Part shown: piece after piece, positions 17,749 through 27,300 of the stretch
Position numbering within the stretch: position 1 is the stretch's first letter
How the letters are laid out: the number at the start of each line of letters is the position of its first letter
Source of the DNA: Sideroxydans sp.
GTDB lineage: Bacteria > Pseudomonadota > Gammaproteobacteria > Burkholderiales > Gallionellaceae
Reading direction: 5' to 3'
Assembly (NCBI GenBank): GCA_029850585.1
Contig: JARCRQ010000072.1
Location: forward strand, 1-64,000
Length of the DNA stretch: 64,000 bases
Notes under the pieces: model-generated
Database searches by the model: none
The model's input: only the letters and a program-made list of their open reading frames with translations
Told to the model about the DNA's origin: nothing
Translations under genes and position numbers: made by a program

Positions 17749-19680
17749 TTACTCCTTTTTATCATCAGGTTTCGGGGATGCACCAACTGCAGGAGACTTG
17801 TGCTCATAATGCGGCGTCTGCAGTCGCCACTGTCTAACCATCGCAGTATAGTCAGCAGGGTCGCGGCGCTGCCCCCATCCACCCGGCCCCTGAAATCCCT
17901 CATTCAAATTGCCACGTTCAACAACACGAGGATCAACACTGTCAGGACGACGATCAAGAGCCGGAGGTGTAATCAAAGTTCGCACAGGAAGGCTAACCGC
18001 TTCACCAACGATAATCGCCTCGCCAGTTCGAAGAACGGGCAACATCTCAAATATGCCTTTTAAATTATCGGATGCGGCACTAGTTATGTGCCCCCTATCT
18101 GTGTCATTCGTAAGGCGCATCGCGAATATCGTGCCGCACTGTGAAAGTATGGTCGAATCTATTTCGGATGGTCGTTGACTGACGATCATCATGCCGACGC
18201 CATATTTTCGACCTTCCTTGGCAATCCTTCGAACAGCGGTCGCTGCTGATCCGGAGTGCTCCTTAGATAGATAAGCATGTGCCTCTTCAAGAACCAACAG
18301 CAAAGGGCGCTCCCTACCACCCTCTGGCAAATTCCTTGCCCAGAAAATTGCGTCATACAAAACCCGCAATAGCGCACCAATCAACTCGTTAAGTATAGAT
18401 GTTGGTATTCCAGACAGATCAAGAATGGTTATTGGATTTGTACCGCCAACCCATTCTTCAAGCATGCTGTCTAAATCTTTTACTGTTTTGCCATCAATAT
18501 CTGGCAGCCAGCCACCAGGATTAAATATAAAGGCCAGCCTCGGATCGCGCAGCTTTGATGCCAAACTGGCAAGCTGCTGCCTGATTCCAATTGGATCTCT
18601 ACCGTGTTGAACTCTTTCATTTGCGGGGCCAGTGGTTTTCACTGTTCGATATAGTGGCGGTATCACTGACATTGCATCGCCAAGTTGCTGAGGTTGATTA
18701 TCTTCCCCAAGCACATAGGCTGGATCAACTTCGTCAGTTGCCCCACCCGGCCTTGGAATAAGCGTGTGATGCTCCCGCTTGTGAAGTTCGAACCATAATT
18801 TATGCAAACAAAATGGTATAGGTGTATCAACGGTAACCCGTGACTCATCAATCTCATCGCACGGCTGATTAGCAAGTCCCTCTTTCTTGAGCTGCACGAT
18901 GTAATCCGCAACAACTGCCATCGCAGCATCACTCAGCTTGCCGAAAGCAAGCGTAACGAGCTCATCAAAACTCAATGCCCAAAACGGTACAAAAAATTCC
19001 TTTTGTCCTTTGGCCGAATTGGGATCAACTCTGAAAACTACGGCCTTGTCTGATAATGCCTTGGAATACTCTCCGTGAATGTCGAACACGAGAATTCTTG
19101 AGGATGGGTAAAGCGTTAAGTCCGATAGTGCATTCAGCAACCCGGCTACCGTAGTTGATTTCCCTGATCCTGTTGTTCCGACAACAGCAGAATGGCGTGT
19201 AACAAGCTTGTTAATATTGATAAGTGATGGAATTGACTCAGCACTTGCGAGATGTCCCACCGACACATAGTCCTGAGGATCACCTGAGCCATAAATCGCC
19301 TTAAGGTCTGCTTCAGTAACAATGTGGACGCGGTCGTCAATAGTAGGATGTTGAGAAATACCACGGTCAAATCGCCCGCCTCGCTGCCCTTCGCCGACCA
19401 TCTGCACCTTAACCCAACGATTGCCATAGACTTTAAGCTCTTGTTCACTTTCTGGTGCGGCACCTGCCCCGACTTGGGAAACAACGCCATATAAATCAAC
19501 AAATCCTAGAGGGATACGCACAAAGCTACCGACTTGCCCGACTCGGTAACCCTCCCCGTACACAAACCCAAGCCCGGTAACTGTCTCGTCGCTCAACTCA
19601 ACCGTGATGGTTGCGCCGTGAACGTCTTGGACAGTTCCTATGAATGTAGGATCACGTAGCATTTGTTCCCGCCTGCTCAT
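17749..19680 (-). CDS. herA: HerA-like ATPase (DUF87), partner of SIR2
   Basis: About 643 residues. An N-terminal HAS-barrel (IGTVQDVHG...) is followed by Walker A VVGTTGSGKSTTVAGL, a Walker B LLLVLEEAHAYL, the RIAKEGRKYGVGMMIVSQRPSEID sensor region typical of HerA/FtsK-like hexameric translocases, and a ...LSQCGTIFAMRL segment. It pairs with the SIR2 gene upstream, the arrangement of SIR2-HerA anti-phage systems in which HerA hexamers assemble with an NAD-cleaving SIR2. The ORF opens with TTG at 19719; the ATG at 19680 (or 19662, next to the barrel start) is more likely. It overlaps SIR2 by about 30 bp. Confidence 0.88.
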   Translation of the reverse strand: MSRREQMLRDPTFIGTVQDVHGATITVELSDETVTGLGFVYGEGYRVGQVGSFVRIPLGFVDLYGVVSQVGAGAAPESEQELKVYGNRWVKVQMVGEGQRGGRFDRGISQHPTIDDRVHIVTEADLKAIYGSGDPQDYVSVGHLASAESIPSLININKLVTRHSAVVGTTGSGKSTTVAGLLNALSDLTLYPSSRILVFDIHGEYSKALSDKAVVFRVDPNSAKGQKEFFVPFWALSFDELVTLAFGKLSDAAMAVVADYIVQLKKEGLANQPCDEIDESRVTVDTPIPFCLHKLWFELHKREHHTLIPRPGGATDEVDPAYVLGEDNQPQQLGDAMSVIPPLYRTVKTTGPANERVQHGRDPIGIRQQLASLASKLRDPRLAFIFNPGGWLPDIDGKTVKDLDSMLEEWVGGTNPITILDLSGIPTSILNELIGALLRVLYDAIFWARNLPEGGRERPLLLVLEEAHAYLSKEHSGSAATAVRRIAKEGRKYGVGMMIVSQRPSEIDSTILSQCGTIFAMRLTNDTDRGHITSAASDNLKGIFEMLPVLRTGEAIIVGEAVSLPVRTLITPPALDRRPDSVDPRVVERGNLNEGFQGPGGWGQRRDPADYTAMVRQWRLQTPHYEHKSPAVGASPKPDDKKE

Positions 19681-20872
19681 CACTCGTCCGTGATAATTGT
19701 TGTGCCAAGAAATTGCCAAAGTTCTTGAAATCCCCCAGCATGAACTCGCAGTTATTTGAGACTGCTTCAGTTTTATCTGCTGCCGTTTTCTTCGTAACGC
19801 TTATTCCATGTAAAGCATGGCTTGTTTGTTCGTCAGCCCGCCAGTCTCGCTCAACGGTTCCAAGGACAGCACCATCAGCAGCCAAAAGACTCAGGTTAGG
19901 ATGCATACGTGCCTTGTCCAAAGCATCTGCGTATGATGAGCGTTCGCCAAAAAGCAGACCAAAACAAATTGCAGTCGGATTGCTTCGCAACCCATGAAGA
20001 ATAACTTCATTCAAATGTTGGTCGGCAAAAGAGTACCCGGACGTCACCAGCACCGCCTGACCCCGTGCAAGAAAATCACGTAGTCGGTCGAGCATTGCCA
20101 AGTACGGCATACGACGACTCTGATCATACTTCAGGTGTGATGGATAAATCATTTGCCGATCACCTTCGGAATGATTTTCGCGACGTACAACTTCATCCTT
20201 CTGTGTACGCCACCAGTTCACAGAACCATGCACTTTCCAAACACGCGCCCATCGCGAAGGAAGAGATTCACTTTCCATCGAAGTTAGGTCGAAAAAGGCT
20301 TGCTTTGACCCAACAAAACCATCAAAGAATGGAATTTTGTGAAATTCCAATGCCTGCTCTACAAGCAAATCGTAGTTAGGGGTAAACACTTCAATCGGAT
20401 GTGCACGATGAATACCACCTATCCATGTTGCAAGCTGATGGTATGGCGTACTCAATTCAGGCAACTCGACGCCTACTACTTCAGTGGTGATTTTGCATAT
20501 TTCTGTATCGAGTGCCGCAAGCGTGCTCTTAGTGAGACCGTCAATATTGCCATCACGCACAACATCGTGAAGCGCACGAATATGGCTCAGGATGTCTTCA
20601 ATCGTCGGATTGACTGGCATCCCACCATTGAACCGTTTCAACAATGTGGCATAACTGTCCTTATATTGTTTCGACTTGCTCAGCTTTTCGTTAACTATAT
20701 TGGTGAGTCCCCGAATGTCTGGGATCAATGGCTTTGAGGCCTCTCCATCCGGAATACGGATCGAAACTGGGCAACCCGCCCCCAACAGAAATGCGATCCG
20801 CATTTTATCCGGCGCAAGCGCCTGCTGAAGAAGAGTAGATTGTCTATATGGACAGTGCGTTGAAGAATTCAT
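19652..20872 (-). CDS. SIR2 family NADase-like protein
   Basis: A 406-residue SIR2-fold protein. The Rossmann start MRIAFLLGAGCPVS, the FTPNYDLLVE strand, WKVHGSVNW (catalytic His region) and VTSGYSFADQHLN are all present, the set seen in defence-type SIR2 proteins that deplete NAD+ on infection rather than deacetylating proteins. An N-terminal extension of ~23 residues precedes the fold. The ATG overlaps the stop of the DUF2130 gene (ATGA), and the 3' end overlaps herA. The NADase activity is inferred from family knowledge of SIR2-HerA systems. Confidence 0.87.
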   Translation of the reverse strand: MNSSTHCPYRQSTLLQQALAPDKMRIAFLLGAGCPVSIRIPDGEASKPLIPDIRGLTNIVNEKLSKSKQYKDSYATLLKRFNGGMPVNPTIEDILSHIRALHDVVRDGNIDGLTKSTLAALDTEICKITTEVVGVELPELSTPYHQLATWIGGIHRAHPIEVFTPNYDLLVEQALEFHKIPFFDGFVGSKQAFFDLTSMESESLPSRWARVWKVHGSVNWWRTQKDEVVRRENHSEGDRQMIYPSHLKYDQSRRMPYLAMLDRLRDFLARGQAVLVTSGYSFADQHLNEVILHGLRSNPTAICFGLLFGERSSYADALDKARMHPNLSLLAADGAVLGTVERDWRADEQTSHALHGISVTKKTAADKTEAVSNNCEFMLGDFKNFGNFLAQQLSRTSDEQAGTNAT

Positions 20873-22170
20873 ATATTTTCCAATCTTGTTGTTGCGTCGC
20901 TTGCAGTCACCAGTGCATTTAATTCCAACCCCTCAATTTCCTGCAACGATTTCCCCGCAATACCCTGCAAGTCGCCATACATCCCCACTGTCGCTCCCAT
21001 CACCCGCTCAATCTGCTCTTCGCGTTTTGCCCATTGCTTCATGATTGCTTTGCGTTCTTTGTCGAGGTCTTCCTGCATGGAAGAAAAGGCTTCAACAATC
21101 GCTTCGACACGATGCTTGAAGCGCGGGCCGGTGAGGTACTGGTAAACCATTTCGGTTTTGGTTTGCTGGCCTTCGGATGACTGCCGTGACATCGCAATCT
21201 CTAGCAATGTCTGGCGCAAGATTGCCGCAACTGGCAATGCCGCACGCGGATGCGTTACCCACACACCCTCAATCAACTCGAAAGTTTCCACGCCTTTGGG
21301 TAGCACGTGGCTGACGATCACCGCAACTTCGGCCTTTGCTGTGCGCTGATCATCGCGCAGTTTTACCAACCAGGCATCGCTCCAATTTTTTGTGCGTTTG
21401 AACTCCCACAAGATAGTGCCACTGGCTTGTCCATTAGGTGCACGCACGCGATGCAAAACATCGCCGCCGAATTCGCCCTTGGGGACGGGCTCAATCGAAT
21501 CGAAGGGAAACTTGGTGCGCAGCAGGTTTTCCAGTTCCAGCTCTTGCACTTCGCCCTGCAATTGTTGTGACCCCTGCTCCGCCCTGCGCTTGAGTTCTTC
21601 GATCTGTTTCTGCATGGCGGAAATGGTTTGCTCTTTCTCCATCACCTTGAGCTTCTGTTCTTCCTCAGCTTCCTTTTTGGCGAGCGTGCGCACTTCAGTT
21701 AATCCAGTCTGCACACGCTTTTCCACGGTGAGTTCCAACTCACGCTTGGCATCATCGAGCTCACGCTGTTTCTTGATTAGACCCGCCTGCGCCTTTTGCG
21801 CTTCAGCTAATTTGGCATTGTTACTATTCAGGACTTCTTGTAACTCGGACAGCTCGCGTGCCTTGTTTTCTAATTCGGCTGCACTAGCCAGTTTGGCTTT
21901 CTTGGACTCTTCCGCTATCACACGGACGCGCTCAGCTTTCAACTGCGCCGCGACTTGATCGGCAACTTGGTCGTCGAGCTTGCGCTTATCCTCTACAAGC
22001 TGCTTTTCCTTGTCGCGCATCGCCTGTTCGCGCTTTGCGATGTCTGTGTCTTTCTGCGCGAGTTGCTCCTCAAACTGTTTGCGCGTTGCTGCAATCAGCG
22101 GTGCCGCGAGCGATTCGTTGAGTTTGATTTCAGTATGGCAATTAGGGCAAACGATTGTTGGTTCTGTCAT
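20869..22170 (-). CDS. DUF2130 coiled-coil protein (predicted nuclease-like)
   Basis: A 433-residue DUF2130 protein. An N-terminal zinc-ribbon-like IVCPNCHTEI is followed by about 180 residues of charged coiled coil and a C-terminal globular domain with GEFGGDVLHRVR and ILWEFKRTKNWSDAWLVKLRDDQR. The D...EFK pattern and downstream acidic/basic residues resemble a PD-(D/E)XK fold, which fits predictions for this family. The start at 22170 is chosen for its GGGAGG ribosome site and ATGA overlap with the SNF2 stop. It is co-translated between the SNF2 helicase and SIR2. Its role in defence is not established. Confidence 0.82.
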   Translation of the reverse strand: MTEPTIVCPNCHTEIKLNESLAAPLIAATRKQFEEQLAQKDTDIAKREQAMRDKEKQLVEDKRKLDDQVADQVAAQLKAERVRVIAEESKKAKLASAAELENKARELSELQEVLNSNNAKLAEAQKAQAGLIKKQRELDDAKRELELTVEKRVQTGLTEVRTLAKKEAEEEQKLKVMEKEQTISAMQKQIEELKRRAEQGSQQLQGEVQELELENLLRTKFPFDSIEPVPKGEFGGDVLHRVRAPNGQASGTILWEFKRTKNWSDAWLVKLRDDQRTAKAEVAVIVSHVLPKGVETFELIEGVWVTHPRAALPVAAILRQTLLEIAMSRQSSEGQQTKTEMVYQYLTGPRFKHRVEAIVEAFSSMQEDLDKERKAIMKQWAKREEQIERVMGATVGMYGDLQGIAGKSLQEIEGLELNALVTASDATTRLENI

Positions 22171-25148
22171 GCGACCTCCCATTCACAAGCAAATAATGGC
22201 TGCACAGTCACCTGTTGCGACAACTGCACTTCCAGTTCATCAATTAACTTATCGCGGCGACGCTGAATCTCATCTTGCCGATCAAATAGCTCGCGGCGTT
22301 TGCGATCTCGATTATTTTCATGATTTCTCTGCTCTTTTTGCATCGCAAGTTTTTCGGCCAAAGTTGCCGCACCTTTGCTCTTGGTGCGCGCTTCCTTAAT
22401 CAGCTTATCGAGTTCTTTAATCTCGCGCTCCAGACCGACTTTAAGATCATCCGCCCATGAATCCAGCTTCTCGGTTTCTTGTGCAAAGAAACTCAAGTTG
22501 CGTGTTTCAAGTTCACTCAAGATGTGCACTCTTTGTTTACTTATCACCGCCTCCAGTGCGGCAGGTACAGTTACATTCGCAGCGGAAAAATCGAGCATAT
22601 TCTGTTCAGCAACCGGCTGAATATCCGGTAAAGCTGACTGCTCTGGCAGGCTATGTAGGCGCGGCAGCGCAATGGCATGAGCGGGCATATTGAGTAGTTT
22701 TTCAACGATGCCTTGGTCATAAGTCACGTCACTGGAGTCTACCGCCCCCATGAGTATATGTTCTTCAGTTGCACCTAATGCCTGCACTCTTAGCTTTTGT
22801 ACGAACAGCGTTCCTGATTGCCCCCTTAGCTCTTCTACTACAGACACCTTTGCCCCATAGACATCGTAATCAAAGACTAACTTGCTAGGCTGCAATGGCT
22901 GATGTTGAGCGTGCTCGACAAGCGATTGCGCCAGCGGATGCGCCAACCGGTAGATGTGCGCCTCTTGGCTGCGGCGTGGCAATTCATATCGGCCAAGTGG
23001 AATGGCAGGCGAAAAGTCTGCCTTTAGACCATCTGGCAGGGTGAGGAGTTTGAATGCGGTATCGTCTTCATCAAACTCAGCATGACCATTCAGTGCAGCT
23101 CGCGTGAATCTCATCAACAAGCGTTCTAACCTGCCTAGGGAGGCACGGGCAGTTTGATCGCGTAGACGCAGCCTTTCTTGCACGTCCTCATCAAAGTTTT
23201 CAAGGAGCGACTTACGAGCATTGATCATTGCATCACTAATCTCACCCGCCAGATCAAGCTGGAGTTGCTGGAAGGCGGTGTGTATCGCATCGGGATGACG
23301 GCAGGTTTGGTATATCTCGGCGATGCGACGCTCAAAGTCCACACCGGACTCGACTGCCCCCAGCACTTCATCGCTTGCGCCGAATACACCATCGAACAGC
23401 TGGAACTTCTGCGCCAACAATTCGTACACACGCTTATCAGCTTCATTCTCTCGGTTCAGGAAATTGACTACAACGACATCGTGTTTCTGCCCATAACGAT
23501 GGCATCGACCGATACGCTGTTCGATGCGCTGTGGATTCCACGGCAAGTCATAGTTAATGACCATCGAACAGAACTGAAGGTTGATTCCCTCGGCTCCCGC
23601 CTCGGTGGCAATCATCAGAGAACCTTCTTCACGGAAGTAATCTACTAATGCCGCTCGTGTATCTGCCGTCCTTGATCCGGTTACGCGGTCTGTGCCCGCA
23701 TGCCGCTTGATCCATTCGCTATAGATACGGCGTGATTTTTCATCATTGTTCGTACCATTGAAGAGAACAACTCCGGACGTTCCTTCTCCAAACTCAGGTG
23801 TACTGGCTAGCAGGTTAAGCAGATAGTCTTGGGTGCGCCTTGATTCGGTAAAGATGATGGCCTTCTTGGCAGCACCCAATTCTTCCAATTTTTTGAAGGC
23901 GACCTTTAAAGCTTGGAGCAACGCCATACCCTTGGCATTTTCCGTGATCGATACAGCCAGACTACGGAAAGATTCCAACTCAGCGATTTCAGCCTTGATG
24001 GAGGCAATCTCGCTTTCTGTTTTAGCCTTGCCGTTAATCTGGTCTAAATCTTCGATCTCTTCTGTCATCTCATCGAGGGATTCGAAGTCTTGATCTAGCT
24101 CTACGGCTAAATCTACGCTGGCCGCCTTCTCATCCAATGCAAGCTGGAGCCGCTTGATCAGTGTTTCCAGCGCACCGGCTATCGCAAATGTTGATGATGC
24201 CAAGAGCTTACGAAGCACCAAGGTGATGAGTTGACGCTGGCTATTAGGTAATGCGAATAGAGAGTCGCGTTGCAGATATTCAGAGACTAGGTTGTAAAGC
24301 CTGGTCTCGTCTGCACCCGCCATAAACTCTTCCAGCATAGGGATGCGGCGTGTGTACTTAACATAGGCTTCAACCTGTCTGCGCAGCGTGCGCTTACAGA
24401 TGGGCTGTATGCGGCTCTTTAACTCATCAAAGCTAGCAGCATCTTTAAGCTGGCCGAATTGGGTCTTGAAACTATCCAAATCACCGAAGACGCGGTCATC
24501 CACGATACTAACCAAACCATACAACTCCAACAGGGAGTTCTGTAATGGCGTGGCCGTGAGTAATATCTTCTGAAAATTTGATAATGCATCCCGCAGAATA
24601 TTGGCGGTCTTATTGTCGGGTTTGTAAACATTACGCAGGCGGTGGGCCTCGTCGATCACCACTAAATCCCAGGGAACGGCTTGGAGCTCCTTGGCTTTTC
24701 CTGCGGCAAACTGATAGGAACAGATGAGAACAGTCTTGGCCTCGAATGGGTTGTCGTTCCCATCCTTGATAGCCTGCTTGTAGGATTTAGCTTCGATAAT
24801 GGCCGCAGTGATGCCAAACTTGTCAGCTAGCTCTTGATGCCATTGTTTGCGCAGATTGGCAGGGGCAATGACCAGAATTCGGCGCTTACGCTCGGCCCAA
24901 CGCTGAGCGATCAACAACCCCGCCTCGATGGTTTTACCCAGCCCCACTTCGTCAGCCAGGATAACGCCCTTGGAGAGCGGATTGCTGGTTGCGAACAATG
25001 CGGCATCGATCTGGTGTGGATTCAGGTCGACCTGCGCATCCAGCAACGCACCTGCCATGCTCTCCATCGAGTCCGAAGCTGCGCGCAGGGTTAATTGGTG
25101 CGCGAAATAGCTTAGCTGATGAGGACTATAGAGCAACGAACTGGTCAT
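22167..25148 (-). CDS. SNF2/RapA-like DEAD helicase
   Basis: A 993-residue SF2 helicase of the SNF2/RapA type. Motif I is GVILADEVGLGKTIEAG, the DEAH box is LVVIDEAHRLRN, motif III LLTATPLQNSL, and motifs V-VI GAEGINLQFC and RIEQRIGRCHRYGQ. The C-terminal 200 residues are charged coiled coil with a long Lys/Arg/Glu stretch. Such SNF2 proteins scan or remodel DNA in DISARM-like and other defence modules; here it heads the ten-gene run with DUF2130. It lacks recognisable DISARM partners (drmA/B/C). The 172-bp gap upstream (25149-25320) separates it from the HNH gene and may hold a promoter. Confidence 0.9.
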   Translation of the reverse strand: MTSSLLYSPHQLSYFAHQLTLRAASDSMESMAGALLDAQVDLNPHQIDAALFATSNPLSKGVILADEVGLGKTIEAGLLIAQRWAERKRRILVIAPANLRKQWHQELADKFGITAAIIEAKSYKQAIKDGNDNPFEAKTVLICSYQFAAGKAKELQAVPWDLVVIDEAHRLRNVYKPDNKTANILRDALSNFQKILLTATPLQNSLLELYGLVSIVDDRVFGDLDSFKTQFGQLKDAASFDELKSRIQPICKRTLRRQVEAYVKYTRRIPMLEEFMAGADETRLYNLVSEYLQRDSLFALPNSQRQLITLVLRKLLASSTFAIAGALETLIKRLQLALDEKAASVDLAVELDQDFESLDEMTEEIEDLDQINGKAKTESEIASIKAEIAELESFRSLAVSITENAKGMALLQALKVAFKKLEELGAAKKAIIFTESRRTQDYLLNLLASTPEFGEGTSGVVLFNGTNNDEKSRRIYSEWIKRHAGTDRVTGSRTADTRAALVDYFREEGSLMIATEAGAEGINLQFCSMVINYDLPWNPQRIEQRIGRCHRYGQKHDVVVVNFLNRENEADKRVYELLAQKFQLFDGVFGASDEVLGAVESGVDFERRIAEIYQTCRHPDAIHTAFQQLQLDLAGEISDAMINARKSLLENFDEDVQERLRLRDQTARASLGRLERLLMRFTRAALNGHAEFDEDDTAFKLLTLPDGLKADFSPAIPLGRYELPRRSQEAHIYRLAHPLAQSLVEHAQHQPLQPSKLVFDYDVYGAKVSVVEELRGQSGTLFVQKLRVQALGATEEHILMGAVDSSDVTYDQGIVEKLLNMPAHAIALPRLHSLPEQSALPDIQPVAEQNMLDFSAANVTVPAALEAVISKQRVHILSELETRNLSFFAQETEKLDSWADDLKVGLEREIKELDKLIKEARTKSKGAATLAEKLAMQKEQRNHENNRDRKRRELFDRQDEIQRRRDKLIDELEVQLSQQVTVQPLFACEWEVA

Positions 25149-25320
25149 TAATTTTCCGCTTCAATGTGCTGGATACAAAGGGCGGAGTGTCGCATCGAAG
25201 CCCCGCCCTGTCTATGTTGCAGAAGGTCTATATATTTTCCGTACAACCCAATACTTTGTGACCAGCTCTGCCGACACTCTCTAGCCAACCACCTCACTTC
25301 AATTTCAGAAATGGTCTGCA

Positions 25321-25740
25321 TCACTTATCGGGATTTTGGCTGTATCCCATTTTGGCTCCTAAAGCAGCACAGATGATTACCCCAACTGGCCCACCTACTA
25401 AACCGAGCACAGCGCCCAATGCCCCACCAGCAAACGCATTTTGCGACTTTGCACTCTTACGCTTCTCTACAGAAAGGGGTGCCTTGGTCTTGCCGTTTTT
25501 GGCGCGAACCGAAACAGTGCTTGCGTCCCTCTTCGAACGATTACAGGAAATACATGCCGGATAGAGGTTGTTTAAGTGATGCGTCCCTCCGTGTACTTGT
25601 GGATATGAATGTTCAACCTCCCATGGGGCTCTCGCACTGAAAACGCCATAATTTTTGAACGCCAATTTCTTATGGCATATATGGCAACGCCCACTGGTTC
25701 GGGAAAATATTTTTGTTAGCTGGTCTGAGGTAAATGCCAT
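25321..25740 (-). CDS. HNH endonuclease with glycine-zipper tail
   Basis: A 139-residue protein. Residues ~15-85 are an HNH (His-Me finger) nuclease: CHICHKK, then EVEHSYPQVHGG, LNNLYPACISCNRSK, with two CxxC knuckles. A basic linker follows, then a Gly-zipper hydrophobic tail (AFAGGALGAVLGLVGG...VIICAALGAKMG) that could insert in a membrane. The ATG at 25740 has a GGAGG site 5 nt upstream; the TTG at 25752 is less likely. Its 5' end faces the WYL regulator, so both may be under one control region. A membrane-tethered HNH is unusual. Confidence 0.78.
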   Translation of the reverse strand: MAFTSDQLTKIFSRTSGRCHICHKKLAFKNYGVFSARAPWEVEHSYPQVHGGTHHLNNLYPACISCNRSKRDASTVSVRAKNGKTKAPLSVEKRKSAKSQNAFAGGALGAVLGLVGGPVGVIICAALGAKMGYSQNPDK

Positions 25741-25817
25741 ATTGGCCTCCAATTCAATAGTTGATACTCACCACTTCCGACAAGAAATAGTTGAGCCATA
25801 TTGAGCATCCTGCCAGA

Positions 25818-25844
25818 CTCCAAGCTCAGGGGATGAGCTTGGAG
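25818..25844. promoter_or_regulatory. Perfect 11-bp inverted repeat covering the WYL gene ribosome site
   Basis: CTCCAAGCTCA / TGAGCTTGGAG with a 5-nt GGGGA spacer, ending on the GGAG ribosome site 8 nt before the WYL ATG at 25853. It could be the operator of the WYL protein or an RNA hairpin that hides the ribosome site; both would give negative autoregulation. Confidence 0.7.
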
Positions 25845-25852
25845 AAAAAATC

Positions 25853-26830
25853 ATGAGCGTAAATGAGCGCATATACAAAATCGATCAAATATTGACCGAA
25901 CGCAGGTTTGCCACTATTCCTCTGCTTTTGGAAAGGCTGGAGATTTCCCTTGCCACACTGAAGCGAGACCTCGCACTTATGCGGGATAGGATGAAGGCTC
26001 CCATCATTTTTGATAAAGAGCTAGGTGGCTATCGGTACGACAAAGTGCAGGACGATCATTCAGCAAAGTATGAGCTTCCCGGGCTTTGGTTCTCATCTGA
26101 AGAGATTCACGCGCTCCTCACAATGCATCACATACTCTCTAATCTTGATACGGGTGGATTGTTGGGTGGACATATCAAGCCGCTCTTGTCTCGACTGACT
26201 GCTCTACTCAGCACTGCTGATGATCCAATAGAAGAAATACAGAAGCGAGTCCGAATAGAGATGATGAATGTGCGCCATGTGCCGTTAGCGCACTTCCAAG
26301 CGGTAGGCTCGGCACTACTAAGGCGTAAACGGCTATCTATTGACTACTATGCGCGCGGTACAAATCAAGACAGTCAAAGAGAAATATCACCTCAACGACT
26401 CATCAATTACCGTGGGAATTGGTATCTAGATGCTTGGTGCCACCTTCGTAACGGTCTGCGCAGCTTTTCTATTGATTCATTCCGTCGGGTCGAGATACTG
26501 GAGAAAAGTACAAAAGATGTCTCCGACAAGCAACTCAATGAGGTGTTGGGTTCTGGTTATGGAATTTTCTCCGGCAAGAAGGTGCAGTGGGCCACCCTAC
26601 TCTTCTCACCCGAGACTGCACGATGGGTTGCAAACGAATATTGGCATCCGAAGCAAAAAGGTCACCTGTTAAGTAATGGGAGCTATGAACTCCAAATTCC
26701 TTATAGCAAGGACACTGAGCTCTTGATGGATATCCTAAAATATGGAGCTGGCGTCAAAGTGATTGCCCCTGAGAGCCTAGTCAAAAGAGTATCTGACGAG
26801 ATAGAGTCAATGAAACTGGCCTATCAATAA
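25853..26830 (+). CDS. WYL-domain transcriptional regulator (BrxR/CapW-like)
   Basis: A 325-residue regulator with an N-terminal winged helix (about residues 3-60, TIPLLLERLEISLATLKRDLALM), a WYL domain at about 135-215 (RRKRLSIDYYARG...NWYLDAWCH), and a C-terminal WCX-type part. WYL regulators of the BrxR/CapW type sit at the edge of defence islands, repress defence genes, and are thought to respond to nucleic-acid damage ligands. It is divergent from the HNH gene and the ten-gene run. A perfect inverted repeat sits at its own ribosome site. Confidence 0.87.
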   Translation: MSVNERIYKIDQILTERRFATIPLLLERLEISLATLKRDLALMRDRMKAPIIFDKELGGYRYDKVQDDHSAKYELPGLWFSSEEIHALLTMHHILSNLDTGGLLGGHIKPLLSRLTALLSTADDPIEEIQKRVRIEMMNVRHVPLAHFQAVGSALLRRKRLSIDYYARGTNQDSQREISPQRLINYRGNWYLDAWCHLRNGLRSFSIDSFRRVEILEKSTKDVSDKQLNEVLGSGYGIFSGKKVQWATLLFSPETARWVANEYWHPKQKGHLLSNGSYELQIPYSKDTELLMDILKYGAGVKVIAPESLVKRVSDEIESMKLAYQ

Positions 26831-26886
26831 TTGCAGCAGAGTCACACCGCTTGGTCAGGGCAAAGAGCTCATATTTTAGAGGGCAT

Positions 26887-27174
26887 TTACTCTTCTTTTG
26901 GAATAACCCTCTCACGCAATTCCTTACCCGCTTTGAAGTGCGGCACATACTTCGCAGGGACTTTCACCTGGTCGCCGTTCTTTGGATTCCGTCCTAGGCG
27001 AGGTGGACGGTAGTTAATCCCAAAACTACCAAAGCCGCGAACCTCAATACGCCCACCGCATGCCAGCGCGCCAGACATAGCATCTAGTATGGTTTTAACG
27101 GCAAGCTCTGCGTCCTTGGCAAGCAGTTGAGGGTGTAGCTCGGCTAGGTGAACTATGAGGTCAGATCGGTTCAT
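26887..27174 (-). CDS. ihfB: Integration host factor beta-like DNA-bending protein
   Basis: A 95-residue HU/IHF-family protein. The conserved core [26 protein letters not shown] followed by [19 protein letters not shown] matches IHF-beta, including the Pro that intercalates DNA and the ...NPK(N)G arm. IHF usually helps tyrosine integrases and site-specific recombination. Being on the island, it may be a private copy that supports its own integration or excision, but it is located 18 kb from the integrase gene. The 56-bp gap to the WYL gene holds nothing evident. Confidence 0.85.
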   Translation of the reverse strand: MNRSDLIVHLAELHPQLLAKDAELAVKTILDAMSGALACGGRIEVRGFGSFGINYRPPRLGRNPKNGDQVKVPAKYVPHFKAGKELRERVIPKEE

Positions 27175-27300
27175 ACTGGGATTGATTTATTGGTCAACAG
27201 AATGCTGGGTAAAGGGCTGACGCTGGATTCTACCCTGCCTCGCCAGTACGTCACATCAATTGCTTGCGCGTTCAGCATGTTGAGAGTAGATTTCGCCCTG

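Noticed and set aside
22167-25148. DISARM system
   Set aside because: SNF2 helicase present, but no drmA, drmB, drmC or DISARM methyltransferase.
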